This document shows positions 1-10,298 of a stretch of DNA of 18,688 nucleotides, piece after piece. The position numbers and the translations under genes are program-made. The stretch is from Planoprotostelium fungivorum (Eukaryota > Evosea > Variosea > Cavosteliida > Cavosteliaceae). Where the stretch lies: assembly GCA_003024175.1 (NCBI GenBank), contig MDYQ01000349.1:1-18688 (forward strand). Direction: 5' to 3'. Under the pieces are notes generated by a model. It had not been told where the DNA came from. It did no database searches and saw nothing but the letters and a program-made list of their open reading frames with translations. Each line of letters begins with the position of its first letter. Within the stretch, counting starts at the first letter, position 1.

Positions 1-3000
1 TCGAAGGGGAAGTGGAAGTGGTGGCAGAGGACTGGATGAAGGTCTGTCGTTCCATCGAAACGGGGGCGATGGGAGCTGCGGTGGAGAATCTGATCTGGTC
101 CACTAATACAGGTTTCTCATTGTACCAATGATCGAAGGTGAATCTGATAGACGAGATGTTGTTTCCACCCATGTCAGCCAGACTGAGTCTCACTGCTCGG
201 CGTCAGGATAAACCGATCAATATCATGACAGAGATTTGAGTTGGTAGACAACTCACCGAAAGCCCAGCCATTCGAGTTGATGATAAAATCACTGCTCTTA
301 CTGGGTGCGATGTTGATCTATAATACATCAGAAACTGTATGAATATCTCGCACCTCACCAGACTCCTCACAGATGGTCCAGTGACATCTAATGATATGTT
401 GAAGAAGTTGTAGTTGTGGTATGATGCCTGCGCTCGGATGTAAAACTCCAGAGATGTGTACTTGCTCGGTACAGTGATCGCTTGCTTGTCGTTACTCAGG
501 AACACGGTGTTTCCCGAGGTCAGAAGCAGAGGCTTCGTCGTGCAAGCTCCCCTGGTATTCGCCACGAGATTGTTTCCTGCTGTGTTGTTGGGGCTGGAAA
601 ACGAGCCGTTGGTGAACACGTTCATGACGTCATAGGCAGGTATATCGCACGCAGATGGGCTGGAAGGTGGTACAAAGGCAGCCGTGGGATCATCCAGCTG
701 GAAGATGCCGACCAGCAGCTGAGCGAGTCAGACCAGCTGGAGACATATGAAGTCACCTGTCTACCGTCTGCGATCGATCTGATCGACATCTGCAGGTTTC
801 CATCGACGGCAGCTTGCCAAAAGGCACGGTTGATACGCATCATAGAGAAGAACGCAGTCTGTCCGATCACGTTATCGGCCAGAGTGAGTCCAGTGGAGCG
901 ATCTTCCCACGAAGCGTACAGATCTACAGATCCACCTGGGACGTTGTGCCAGATCTGGAATCCAACGGCGGGACCATCAATGAGACTGCTAGGGTAGAGT
1001 TGAAGGAAGACTTGGGACTCGGCAGCGGCTTGACCGGTTGGCGTCTGTACGTACTTGTCATCGTTGTGTATCTCATCGATGACCTCTCACCTTGAACTTG
1101 GCACGGTATTTATCGTAGCGAAGTACGTAAGGGATCGTGCTGGGCATGGGAGGTACGACGTAGGTTCCTGGAAGAGAACATTGATCGAGGGTGCAGTCGG
1201 ATCTAACCTAATGGATCTTGAGACTGATAATCTATGACTCGTATTACCTGATAGAAATCCATGCCAGTCCCCCAGTAAGAGTAGCCTACTTTGGAATCGT
1301 TTCGATTAGGATAGTCCCAGAACGTCCAAAAGTCCTCGTTGACGAGGATGTACAAGTGCTGGTTCGTGTTGTTGTACCACATCGATCTGGGCGACAAGTC
1401 TTCCCAACGAGAAGCCAATGAAATGGTGACATCCCTGCTCCCATCAGTTTCACAATAGGGAACGTATCCACCTGTAAGTTACGTTGTAGTTTACACCTTG
1501 AGGCACTGGAATCGCGATGACGTTCCAGTCTCCCCTCTTTGCGTCTTGTATGGACAGATCGAGGTAAGGAATGGCTGCGACTCTTCTGCCGGTACCGTCG
1601 GTGAAGAAAGGGGACCAGTAGCCCAGAGAGGGTGTGGGTGCTTTTCCAACGGCTGATATCACAGTCACGAGGTGGACGTGAAACAAATCACTCACTGAAT
1701 AAGTAAGGGCCGTCTGAGGCGCTGCCGAGAGGTCGGTAGCGAACGACCGCAAAAGGCCCTGCAGCTTCTTGATAGATCTGTGTGTCAGTGGAGATCCTAG
1801 GGTTCCGAACTGGCTGAGCGTACACGTTCTGCACTTCTTTAGAAACGGATGGTAGCCGAGTTCAGCTGGCTCACGGGAGGCATGTGCATGGCGATCATTC
1901 TTCCGTGGAATGATTTGAGGTAGTAACCATTGGATTCGGGTCTGGGTACTGCCCCTGGGAGGGTGCTGTACAGCGTCTGGTTTCCCGCCATCCAGCCTCC
2001 ACCGGGTATGACGACACCGGATCCGTCGGCGTAACAGAGTCCGTTGGATACAGTGTTGTAAGAATAAAGACTGACGTCCGTGCCCGCTACCATGGGGTTC
2101 GCATTGATGAATTTGCAGTTGTAGCAGACTCCGTCGGGGTACGTGCCGAATTGTCCGGTGTTACTGTTGACGAAACCTCCCATCATCTTCTCGGCCGTAG
2201 TGGTGAAGTTGATGAACGTGCAGTTGATCAACATGGAACCACCACCGTTGTCATAGCTGCGGTACCCTCCCACGTAACTGGGTTTACCATCTGCTGATGG
2301 AATGGACCTAGATCTGTTGCCAACGGCCAATCCACTTGTCACTTTGTCAGCTCCCATTCGTGATCACGTGGTCTCACTAGTTGTCCGATTCTCCCACGAA
2401 AGTGACGTTATACAGAGTTTCGATGGAAGTACCAATCATGAGCTGTGCCGCGGCGTCGAGCATGACCGAATGGTTGTAAGATGCGTGGGGAATGAACAGA
2501 GCCCACAGGGCGGAACGTCTGCATTTGTAACCAAGATATCTCAGGAAGGCGTTGTCTCCACTCTATCGATTCGTCAGATGGAATGATTCGCAATTCATCA
2601 TCTCACAGTTTTGTCAGAATTCCAGCCCACTTTCGTAGGGACGAGGTTGCCCTGATCATCTTGTCCGTCCTCGACTTGGATTCCGTCCTTGAAGCAAGAG
2701 TGTGCGACGTTGTCAGCGAAAGGTCCAATGAACGAGCCCACTCTGGGCATCATGTTGGGCCAGATCTTTCCACTGGTACCCAGGGGCCTATCAGGTGGAA
2801 TGATCCAGTAACCGACGTGGGCTGAACTCGCGGCGTTGTTGATGAACGTGTTCTGAGGGTGAGCGATCCAGAACATGGAAGGCTGAACGTCGGAGGGAAT
2901 GAGGGGAGGGTACATCAACTTGGCGTAGACACCGAGATTACCATCGAACGTGTTGTTCGTCTCGGATCCGTCTTCGCTGTGGAGTGTTACGATGTGAAGA

Positions 3001-4486
3001 GAAGAGTGAAGGACAACTCACAGGAAGTAGCAGTGACCGTACGTCTTGTAAGCAACGTTACGCTGGACTAAGACTCCGTTCGTTCCTGCATCTCGTCAGA
3101 CACAACTCGTCGGCAGAGACTGTCACCGTGGATGGATATGCATCTCTGATAGTTGTCATGCAGAGACGAGTTGATGAGGGCAGCCGTGATGTCATAGACA
3201 TCCAAACCCATGTGGAAGTGCACGGGATATCTACCCAGTATGCCCTGCTGTCCCATGCGAGTGAACTCGACTCCAGTGATCTGCAATATCTGTCCGTGAC
3301 GTAAGAGTACGTGGCCACCGTAGAGCTCCGACTCTGACGTGTTGTCACCCTTCACAACGATGTTGCGGGTCAACAGTCTGTTGGATGTGAGCACGATGGA
3401 GGACGGACGATGACAGTCACCCCACTTCGGCCCTCTCATAGTTGATACCCCAATGCATCCACGACAGGGGTGTCTTCAGTGTCAGTGTCTTCCTGTCGGC
3501 TGAGATGGAAGAGATGACGGCTGTTTCACTCTGCTCTGGAGAGGGGACACCGTTCATGGGCGAAGTGTTGGGCAGCTTCGAGTCGAGCACCTGCCGCCTG
3601 TCACGAAAGAAAAGAGAGCGAGTGTGACTCACCTCAGAAAAGTCTGTCGAAGAGATGACGATGCTGTCACCAGTATTCCAGTACACAGGTGTGTCCAGCG
3701 TGAGGGTCGTGTCACCCTGCATGGCAGTCTTTGAGAGTCTACACCAGAGGGGACCGAGAGGATTGACATAGCCGTTCATCTGTAGAGAGCCGTTCTGTGC
3801 TACTGCGATACCCTTCGATCCGAATGCCACGTTTCCAAAGAAGGCTCCAGAGGTGGGGTCGGCACCGAGAGTGTCTGATCCTGCGTTGGCTCTTCTTCCG
3901 AAGAGGGTGATGGTCACCTGACTTGAAGTCAGCACACGTAGATGATGAGTTCGATGTGAGATGTAGATGATTAGAGGTGAGATGTAGATGATTAGAGGTG
4001 AGATGTAGATGATTAGAGGTGAGATGTAGGTGATTAGATGTGAGGTGCAATAGATTCAAGTCAGATATTCGAGGTGAGATCGAGAGATGAAATGTTCGAT
4101 GGGATGTGATGGACTGAATGGATGACCTTGGCTGTGATGGGACAAGTGGCTGTGCCCACGATGAGAGAGCCGCCAGAGTAGACCACTATGCCTTGCGTCT
4201 GCAGTTCCATCTGCTTGTTGCTCACAAACAGAGTGCCTCTGACCTGGATGACACCCAACACGACCGAAGGGGCTACATCCAGCAAGACCTTTTGGCCGGC
4301 CGCGATGTTGACTGTAGCATTGACAGTGTTCCACGAAGAAACTGCGACAGAGTCAAATGTGAACACGGAGTTGATCTACTGCGGGTCACCTGTTGACCAG
4401 CGGGTGTACTGAGAAGTGTCTGGACACTGAGCTCGGATGCCGCAGCAGAACGCCAAGAAGACGAACAACCAGAGCCGGTTGCTCAT
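1..4486 (-). CDS. G8-domain, CEMIP/TMEM2/fibrocystin-L-like secreted protein (3' end outside window)
   Basis: Exons on the minus strand in coding order: 4390-4486, 4127-4341, 3633-3917, 3421-3590, 3127-3377, 3022-3067, 2607-2976, 2378-2562, 1875-2334, 1696-1828, 1497-1652, 1248-1471, 1091-1207, 757-1053, 371-718, 257-317, 1-192. All phases agree, giving about 1200 residues so far with no stop. The start at 4486 opens a signal peptide (MSNRLWLFVFLAFCCGIRAQ). A G8 domain follows at about residues 33-140 (VLLDVAPSVVLGVIQVRG, then GSLIVGTATCPI). A beta-helix-like region after it carries GRYPVHFHMG at about residue 303 and HCYFLEDG at about 352, both typical of the CEMIP/TMEM2/fibrocystin-L group. 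Some members of that group act on hyaluronan; whether this one does is unknown. Likely secreted or surface-exposed. The splice donor at 4126 (GTCATC) is weak, and one intron (1472-1496) is only 25 nt. Confidence 0.85.
3918..4126 (-). repeat. Intron holding a 21-bp minisatellite
   Basis: Intron 2 of the G8 gene is 209 nt, far longer than its neighbours (37-64 nt). Much of it is a tandem array of about 4-5 copies of a 21-bp unit read on the plus strand as GATGTAGATGATTAGAGGTG plus A, at about 3945-4045. The last copies are degenerate. Because 21 is a multiple of three, the minus strand shows a spurious repetitive ORF with a 7-residue period (HLTSNHL). That ORF is not in frame with the flanking G8 exons, so I read the array as non-coding. 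Confidence 0.8.
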
Positions 4487-4540
4487 GTCTTGGGTGGAAG
4501 AGAATGACCTTGTTGTCGACCGCCGCGTGTGGCATGTTTG

Positions 4541-4915
4541 TGTCACTTTCCCGGCCCTAAGGACATCTTTTCGCTTCACGAAGCGAACAACCATTTAGCA
4601 AATCGCCTCTTCTGTACGATACGGTTCTCTCGTAACAAATGCATCTCTGCCGTACGATACGGTATCGTGATGCGTCACTGTTAGAAACACGGTTCGATAA
4701 AGTGAAATGGAGGTCAAGTGTCATGCGGGAGTTCATCCGGTGTCACTCTTCGACCTTTAAGGACATCTATTCGCTTCACGAAGCGAAAAGCCATCTCCAG
4801 CAAATCCCCTCTTCTGTACGATACGGCATCATGATGTGTCGCCGTTAGAACCACGGTTCGATAACGTGAAATGACTTCAATAGTCGGCTGAATGTATCAT
4901 GTTGGGGTTTTCCGG
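4541..4915. repeat. Duplicated palindrome-bearing element, units of 200 and 175 bp
   Basis: Two direct copies, 4541-4740 and 4741-4915, each begin with TGTCACT. They share in order a GGACATCT-like box, the perfect inverted repeat TTCGCTTCACGAAGCGAA (4570-4587 and 4770-4787, exactly 200 bp apart), CCTCTTCTGTACGATACGG, and an ACGGTTCGATAA-x-GTGAAATG segment. A third TGTCAC start follows at 4916. Unit 1 also carries an extra CCGTACGATACGGTATCG block that is itself palindromic. The element lies upstream of the G8 gene start and downstream of the MCCC2 stop, with no convincing ORF. It may be a duplicated promoter or binding-site module, a structured RNA, or a remnant of a small mobile element; the sequence alone does not decide. 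Confidence 0.8.
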
Positions 4916-5025
4916 TGTCACGTGATCGGATATTTATTTACCCGTCAGTGGCGTCGCCTTCAGCAATGAGGTAAGAGAACTCCATCAAGACAAGAGAGTG
5001 GAGAGGAAGAAGATCGAGTCTCGTC

Positions 5026-5031
5026 TTTATT
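5026..5031 (-). terminator. Polyadenylation-like AATAAA overlapping the MCCC2 stop codon
   Basis: On the minus strand the last codon of MCCC2 is followed by TAATAAAG, so the AATAAA hexamer shares two bases with the TAA stop. AATAAA is the standard eukaryotic poly(A) signal. Its use here is inferred from position only. Confidence 0.5.
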
Positions 5032-7772
5032 ACATCCTGAAGACACCGTACTTCGAGTTGACCTCCGGTGATGCATTCATCGCCGCAGACAGTCCCATGC
5101 CCAGAACTCTTCTCGTGTCAACCGGATCGATGATGCCATCATCCCACAATCTTCTCTCCATCAGTCTCTCATCATCATCTTCCACGTGTCTCTCATCATC
5201 GATGTAGATGGATAATGTTTAAAATGAAATAAAATGTACCTGGCCGAAGAGTAGTATGGAATTCCTTGGGCTTCGTATTCAGCCTCTATGCCCGATCTAA
5301 ATTTGGCTTCGTCAGCTTCGCTCCACTCTCTTCCCGTCTTGCCCAAACCATCACGCTTGACTTGTGCTAATACGGAAGCCTGTTACGTGTCATTACGTAC
5401 GTCTACAACCCGCCATCGACTCACGGCCTGAGCACCTCCCATGACGGAGATCCTGGAAAATGTGTGAGGAATTCCGCAGAAATGTGGCGGGAAAACGAGA
5501 TGACGTTGTACGATCTATAAATAGAAAGACATTCACCTTGCATTCGGCCACATCCACAGGAATCTGGGATCAAAAGCTCTACCACACATTCCATAATTTC
5601 CCGCGCCAAAGCTGCCACCGATGATCACGGTGAATTTAGGTACCTGACTCGTTTCAATTTCCCGCCAAAATCTTCCCCCCACCTTGGCACACGACACGGC
5701 GGTGACCATTTTCGCGCCATTTTTCGCGATACCACCGTTCTCATACGATTTACCGACCATGAAGCCGGTGATGTTCTGGAGGAAGAGGAGGGGGATGCCT
5801 CTCTGGTTGCACAATTGGACAAAGTGAGCACCCTTGAGAGCGGATTCTGAGAAGAGGATACCGTTGTTGGCAACGATGCCGACGGGGTAGCCGTGGATGT
5901 GGGCGAAACCTGATGTCATCAGATATTGTATCGTCGATCATGAATGATGTGATGTGTGATGTGTGATGTGTGATGTGTGATGTGTGATGTGATGTGTGAT
6001 GTGTGATGTGATGTGTAATGTGATGTGATGTGTTATGTCCACATCACATTGATCTTACGTTGTAGATCGTAAACAAAACCATTCAAATCTCACCCGTAAC
6101 GAGAGTTGTGCCGTACAATTGTTTGAACTCATCAAATCTAGATCCATCCACGATTCTCGCGATGATCTACAACGCTTGAGATATCTCCCACGACATCTCC
6201 CCTCACCTGTCTCACGTCGAAATTCTTCTTCTTGTCCGCCGGAATAATTCCGTACAATTCTTCCGGGTTGTACAGTGGTTCCTCACCATTTCCCATGACA
6301 CACTGCGGCTCCTTCTTGATGTTTAAATTCCCAACGATTCTCCTGCAGATGGACAAGGCGTGTTCGTCATCTTGTGCGTAGTGATCACTGACACCACTCA
6401 TTCTACAATGAACGTCTGCACCACCGAGGTCCTCGGCGGAGACCACCTGTGGGGATGTGAGTCGTCTACGATTGATTTCGAATTATTAAAGTGAGGTCGT
6501 GATGATGTCTAATGGGTTTGTCATCACGAGAGTTCGTGTGGTGGACGATCTATTGTGAGAAGAATTTGATGGATGACTGATTGTAGAAAGAAGAATGTGA
6601 TGGATGATGATCATGATCATGATATGATGATCATGAGACATCGCGTGTGATCACCTCTCCGGTAGCAGCCTTGACTAGAGGAGGTCCACCCAAAAAGATC
6701 GTTCCCGTATTCTTCACGATGACACTCTCATCTGCCATGGCGGGCACGTAAGCTCCTCCCGCCGTACAACTTCCCATGACGACCGCGATCTACAACGAGT
6801 CACTCCCCCCTCTCTCCCACCCTCTCACCTGAGGTATCGACTGGGCCGACATGTTTGCCTGGTTGTAAAAGATCCTGCCGAAATGCTCCTTATCAGGAAA
6901 GACGGAATCTTGTCTGGGCAAATTGGCGCCACCAGAATCGACGAGGTAGACACAGGGGAGTTTGTTCTGTTGGGCGATTTCTTGAGCTCGCAGGTGTTTC
7001 TTCACGGTGATGGGGTAGTAGGTACCTCCTTTGACGGTGGCGTCGTTGCTGACGACCATGCATTCGGTTCTGCGTGATCGTCAGGTGATGAAGAGGTGTA
7101 AGGTGAGATGCGAAGATGAGATGTAGAACATGTGTTGGAGATGAAGATAACTGTAGAGAGGAATAATAAATGAAGAGAGAAGAGAGGAGAGATGATGATG
7201 GTCACCCGCTGACTCTGCCGATACCAGTGATGATACCTCCAGCCGACACATTGTCCTCGCCGTAGAGTTGGTATCCAGCCATCTGAGATAACTCTAAGAA
7301 GGGAGCTCTGATGAGGTGAGAATGAAGAAGAAAAAGAATGTGAAGTATTCACCCAGGATCCAACAATCGATTGACTCTCTCTCTTGGAAGTAATTTTCCT
7401 TTGGCGACGTGTCTCTCTCTTGTCTTTGCATCTCCTCCTGTTAGTGTATTAGAATATGACGTAGGTGATGGTCGGTGTCCTCGAGAGGATGACATAAGCA
7501 GATCGTGTATGAAAGAGGTCGAACGCACCTAATTTGACCGTTGCAATCTTCTCATACAGATCAGCTACCACCTTCTTCATCTCTTCGGTGTTCTGATTGA
7601 ATTCGGGGGTGTTTCTACCGCTGTCACCCTCCAATACGTTCAACTTGGAGTCTGTAAAGTAACTCCTGAAGCCCATTCTCCTCGTGACGATCATATGATC
7701 ACGAGTTACATGAGGGATCCTCTTCAGATGGTTTGCAGTGGGAACACCGCTCTTGGCGAGGCGAGACAACAT
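5030..7772 (-). CDS. MCCC2: 3-methylcrotonyl-CoA carboxylase beta subunit, mitochondrial
   Basis: This subunit carries the carboxyltransferase half-reaction of leucine catabolism: it moves CO2 from biotin on the alpha subunit to 3-methylcrotonyl-CoA in the mitochondrial matrix. Twelve exons: 7529-7772, 7353-7437, 7206-7307, 6829-7069, 6655-6789, 6207-6446, 6094-6166, 5683-5909, 5537-5643, 5425-5452, 5240-5379, 5030-5150. All phases agree and give 580 residues (human MCCC2 is 563). Residues 1-45 are basic with few acids, as in a mitochondrial presequence. The carboxyltransferase core follows, with [60 protein letters not shown] and [20 protein letters not shown], all close to the MCCC2 family. 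An in-frame ATG at 7808 would add 12 residues; I chose 7772 because the presequence starts well there. The alpha subunit is not in the window. Confidence 0.95.
5910..6093 (-). repeat. Intron of MCCC2 with a TGTGATG tandem array
   Basis: The 184-nt intron 7 contains a run from about 5946 to 6035 built from GTGTGATGT-type units (plus strand), with occasional shorter GTGATG units. The long intron compared with 39-45 nt neighbours is explained by this simple repeat. Confidence 0.75.
6447..6654 (-). repeat. Intron of MCCC2 rich in self-complementary GATCAT motifs
   Basis: Intron 5 is 208 nt. Around 6601-6637 it has GATGATCATGATCATGATAT and similar words, which read nearly the same on both strands and could fold back. 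No coding signal is seen in it. Confidence 0.55.
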
Positions 7773-7876
7773 GATGGGTCTCTTCCTTGTTTGTAAACCT
7801 TCTTTCAAACGTTGTCATTGCAATGAAACCCTCTACAACAGCCACATCGCCACTGGTGAATGATTGACAATCCATC
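7773..7876. promoter_or_regulatory. Short bidirectional promoter region between MCCC2 and TRAPPC12
   Basis: Only 104 bp separate the two divergent start codons (7772 minus, 7877 plus), so both genes must share promoter sequence or use each other's 5' region. I see no clear TATA box. If the alternative MCCC2 start at 7808 is used, the gap falls to 68 bp. Confidence 0.55.
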
Positions 7877-9668
7877 ATGAACACAAGCGGTCTGGGCTCC
7901 TCTCAGGGGCAATTTGCTGACCCACTGAGTATGTCGAGACGTACCAGTATGTCTGACAAGTTTTCATCGCTCGAAAATCTTCCACCAGTGAGTCGATCGA
8001 GTAGCGTCACAATCTGAACGTCACGAAGAGAGTGAAGAGTACCGCTGATGCAGTTCCGGCTACTTTAGAAGGACTCAAGATATTGATTGTGAGCATCACG
8101 TCGACATCGCTTGCCATCGCTCACGTCTTCGAACAGAATCAAGGCAGTTGGCGTTCTGTCGTCAAATTGGTCGATCGTCTGTTGATTGATGTCCCGCACC
8201 GTCACGATATGATACAGATTCGCCTGTGTCGCATCGTTGCCAACATGAAGCTTCGAATGCACAAAGCCGCACAGACTGAACTACTCGAGCTGGGAGATTT
8301 CGATAGCGCACCCAATCTCTTCGAAGATTATCCCGAACAATATGGGAATCTTAGAGGTTCCATGATCCCATTCACATTGAGAGTCTTACGAGCCGTATTA
8401 CCTCTCCATCTCAAAGCGAGCACATCACTGGATCCCCTATATGAACTACTCACATTGTGCAAGACACAGATGGACAGCATGACTCAATACGAAGAAGGTG
8501 ATCTCCATTCTATACTCCCAACTAACACTTTTCACATCCATCTTCATCTTCACATCACACATCCATCATCTCAACTGACATGATCCAACAGACATCAAGA
8601 AGAGAGACAACCGTTTGGCAAACTTGGAGGACAGTCTGACGCCTCTGAGCAGTCTATGTCCTCCCTTCCACTTCACATCGACTCCCATCGATGTCACCCA
8701 ACTCGTCTACGACGACTACGACGGTGAGAATCAATTTTATTTTATTTTATTCTTCACCAGCCCACATCATCACAAACGTGACCCCCCTCAGTGACATTCT
8801 CTACATGGAACGAGAGAGAGAAAGGACTCACGCTGCTGATCGCCACTCGCATGATGATGGACAAGGAATATCCAACGGCGATCATCATGATGATGGAGCT
8901 GCTGAAGAAATATCCTGAAGACGTGACTTTGCTCTGCAGCTTGGGTAGGATCTATCTACAACTCGGCAACATCAGAGCTGCCACGGCCACCTTCAAGCAG
9001 GTGGGAGGGGTAGTGTCGCAAAAAATTGAGACGAGCAGGTCGAGAGCTTGATGGAGACCCAGGGAGAGCTGAATCGATCTACAACGATCCACATGAACAG
9101 AGGCTATCTCGCTCTCGCTTCAGATCAATTCACGACGGCGATCAATCACTTCCAACACGTGAGTGGATCACCGACATCATCCGTCTTGAATTTCTGAATG
9201 AATAACAACCAACAAAATCAAATACATCTATCGCATGTTCACATGGATGACATCATCAGCATCATCAACATCATCAACATCATCGACTTCATCAACAACA
9301 TCATCGACATCATCATCAACATCATCGACATCATCATCAACATCATCGACATCGTCATCGACATCATCATAGTCTCATCATGGCCACAGGTTCTAGACAT
9401 AGACCCCCTCAACGTGGTCGCCGCCAACAACAAGTCCATCTGCTACCTCTACACGTGCAACCTCGCCCAAGCCATCACTTCCATCGAAGATTTCATCCTG
9501 AAGAGGCCAGAAGTCAACGTGAACGAGACGATTGTCAGTAACTTGTGCACCCTCTACGATTTGAAGAGTGACAATTCTGCCGATAGAAAGAAGTCTGTCT
9601 TGTCCATGGTGGCGAAATACGCCGGAGACGATTTCGACTTCAGCGTGATCAAGTTGAATCCGACGTAA
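7877..9668 (+). CDS. TRAPPC12: Trafficking protein particle complex subunit 12-like (TPR protein)
   Basis: In animals TRAPPC12 is a TRAPP III subunit acting in ER-Golgi and autophagy-related membrane tethering. Exons: 7877-7987, 8038-8497, 8592-8723, 8792-9000, 9039-9158, 9390-9668; phases agree and give 436 residues, shorter than the human protein mainly at the N-terminus. Family landmarks appear in order: GSWRSVVKLVDRLL, the central PNLFEDYPEQYGNLRGSMIP and TLRVLRAVLP, then TPR helices (KYPEDVTLLCSLGRIYLQLG, FQHVLDIDPLNVVAANNKS), and the C-terminal NLCTLYDLKSDNSADRKKSV. The last exon aligns well with the conserved C-terminus. A stop-free 48-nt stretch at 8089-8136 has intron-like ends (GTGAGC to CAG) and may be spliced out without changing frame. 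Stop at 9666-9668 overlaps AATAAA. Confidence 0.88.
9159..9389 (+). repeat. Intron of TRAPPC12 with an ATCATCAACATCATCGAC array
   Basis: The 231-nt intron 5 contains, from about 9246 to 9370, imperfect units of CATCATCAACATCATCGACA type. The repeat is free of stops and runs in frame into exon 6. A TGA at 9195-9197 in the frame of exon 5 blocks full read-through, so it is best read as intron. Confidence 0.8.
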
Positions 9669-9672
9669 TAAA
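9667..9672 (+). terminator. Polyadenylation-like AATAAA overlapping the TRAPPC12 stop
   Basis: The gene ends GTAATAAATGG. The TAA stop (9666-9668) is built into the AATAAA hexamer, the same arrangement as at the end of MCCC2. Confidence 0.5.
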
Positions 9673-10298
9673 TGGGGTTACATTGTAATAGAGTCGATCG
9701 AATGTGCGTGCCTTCTTTGAGTGATGTCTGTGTCATCTGTGCTCTGCTCCACATGCTGCTCCGTTCCGACTTTCCTGAAAAGAGCCGACCTTGTTTCTCG
9801 AATATTTTCGTTTTCGGATTTCGCATCTGCGAACCGCGCCTTGCAACTGATCCGATCTTGCTTCAATTTCCAGAGACAGCGGCCACGCACAGGTAGACGC
9901 TCTACTAAATCGTCGCTGCTCATTACCTCATCGTCGGTCCATGTTTAACATGAGTTGATTCCTTTCAGGTCTTTGGCCGTCTTATAGACTTCATTTTGGA
10001 CGAGCGCGTCCACAGGTAACAATAGCTTGCTGACGTTGGTTTCTCTCTCACATTCTGACTCTATTATAGTTCTTGGGTCCGTATCATCCACTGCCCCTTT
10101 CTCGAGGTAACAACTCAAAATTATACAACGGCATCTGTCTTCTGTCTCATTTTCTAACTCCAAAACAGATCTCGTCCTTTTTATCCCGTCATTAATCATC
10201 GCCACTTCGAACAGTCTCAAAGGTAAATCATACGCTCGGATCGAACGCTTGGTCTTCGAGTTGGTTCATGTTACAAATTTTCTTACCTTCATTTCAGG
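9669..10298 (+). other. Probable 5' exons/introns of the HNH gene; model unresolved
   Basis: Three consecutive plus-strand introns have strong consensus ends: 10017-10070 (GTAACA...CTGAC...TATTATAG), 10117-10178 (GTAACA...CTAAC...AAACAG) and 10223-10297 (GTAAAT...TTTCAG). The reading frame that enters the ATG at 10299 is open through the two exons just upstream but has no ATG in them. With an alternative acceptor near 9988 and a weak GTCCAT donor near 9937, the frame extends back to an ATG at 9724. This would add roughly 100 residues, but the donor is poor. A 91-codon minus-strand ORF (9945-10220) competes with this reading. Confidence 0.4.

Noticed and set aside
3739-4059. Minus-strand ORF with a seven-residue HLTSNHL repeat
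   Set aside because: It is the 21-bp intron minisatellite read through. Its frame does not connect to the flanking G8 exons, and a proper splice removes it.
4639-4848. Plus-strand 69-codon ORF inside the duplicated element
   Set aside because: It crosses the unit boundary, and the other unit does not keep the same frame, so it is not under coding constraint.
9198-9389. Ile/Asp/Asn-rich N-terminal extension in frame with the last TRAPPC12 exon
   Set aside because: It is the ATCATC-type repeat inside intron 5. A TGA just upstream in the exon 5 frame and good GTGAGT/CACAG splice sites argue for removal.
9945-10220. Minus-strand 91-codon ORF (with a possible 45-nt intron joining it to 9678-9923)
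   Set aside because: It begins at a TTG rather than ATG, matches no family I know, and lies opposite three strong consecutive plus-strand introns. Kept only as a competing model.
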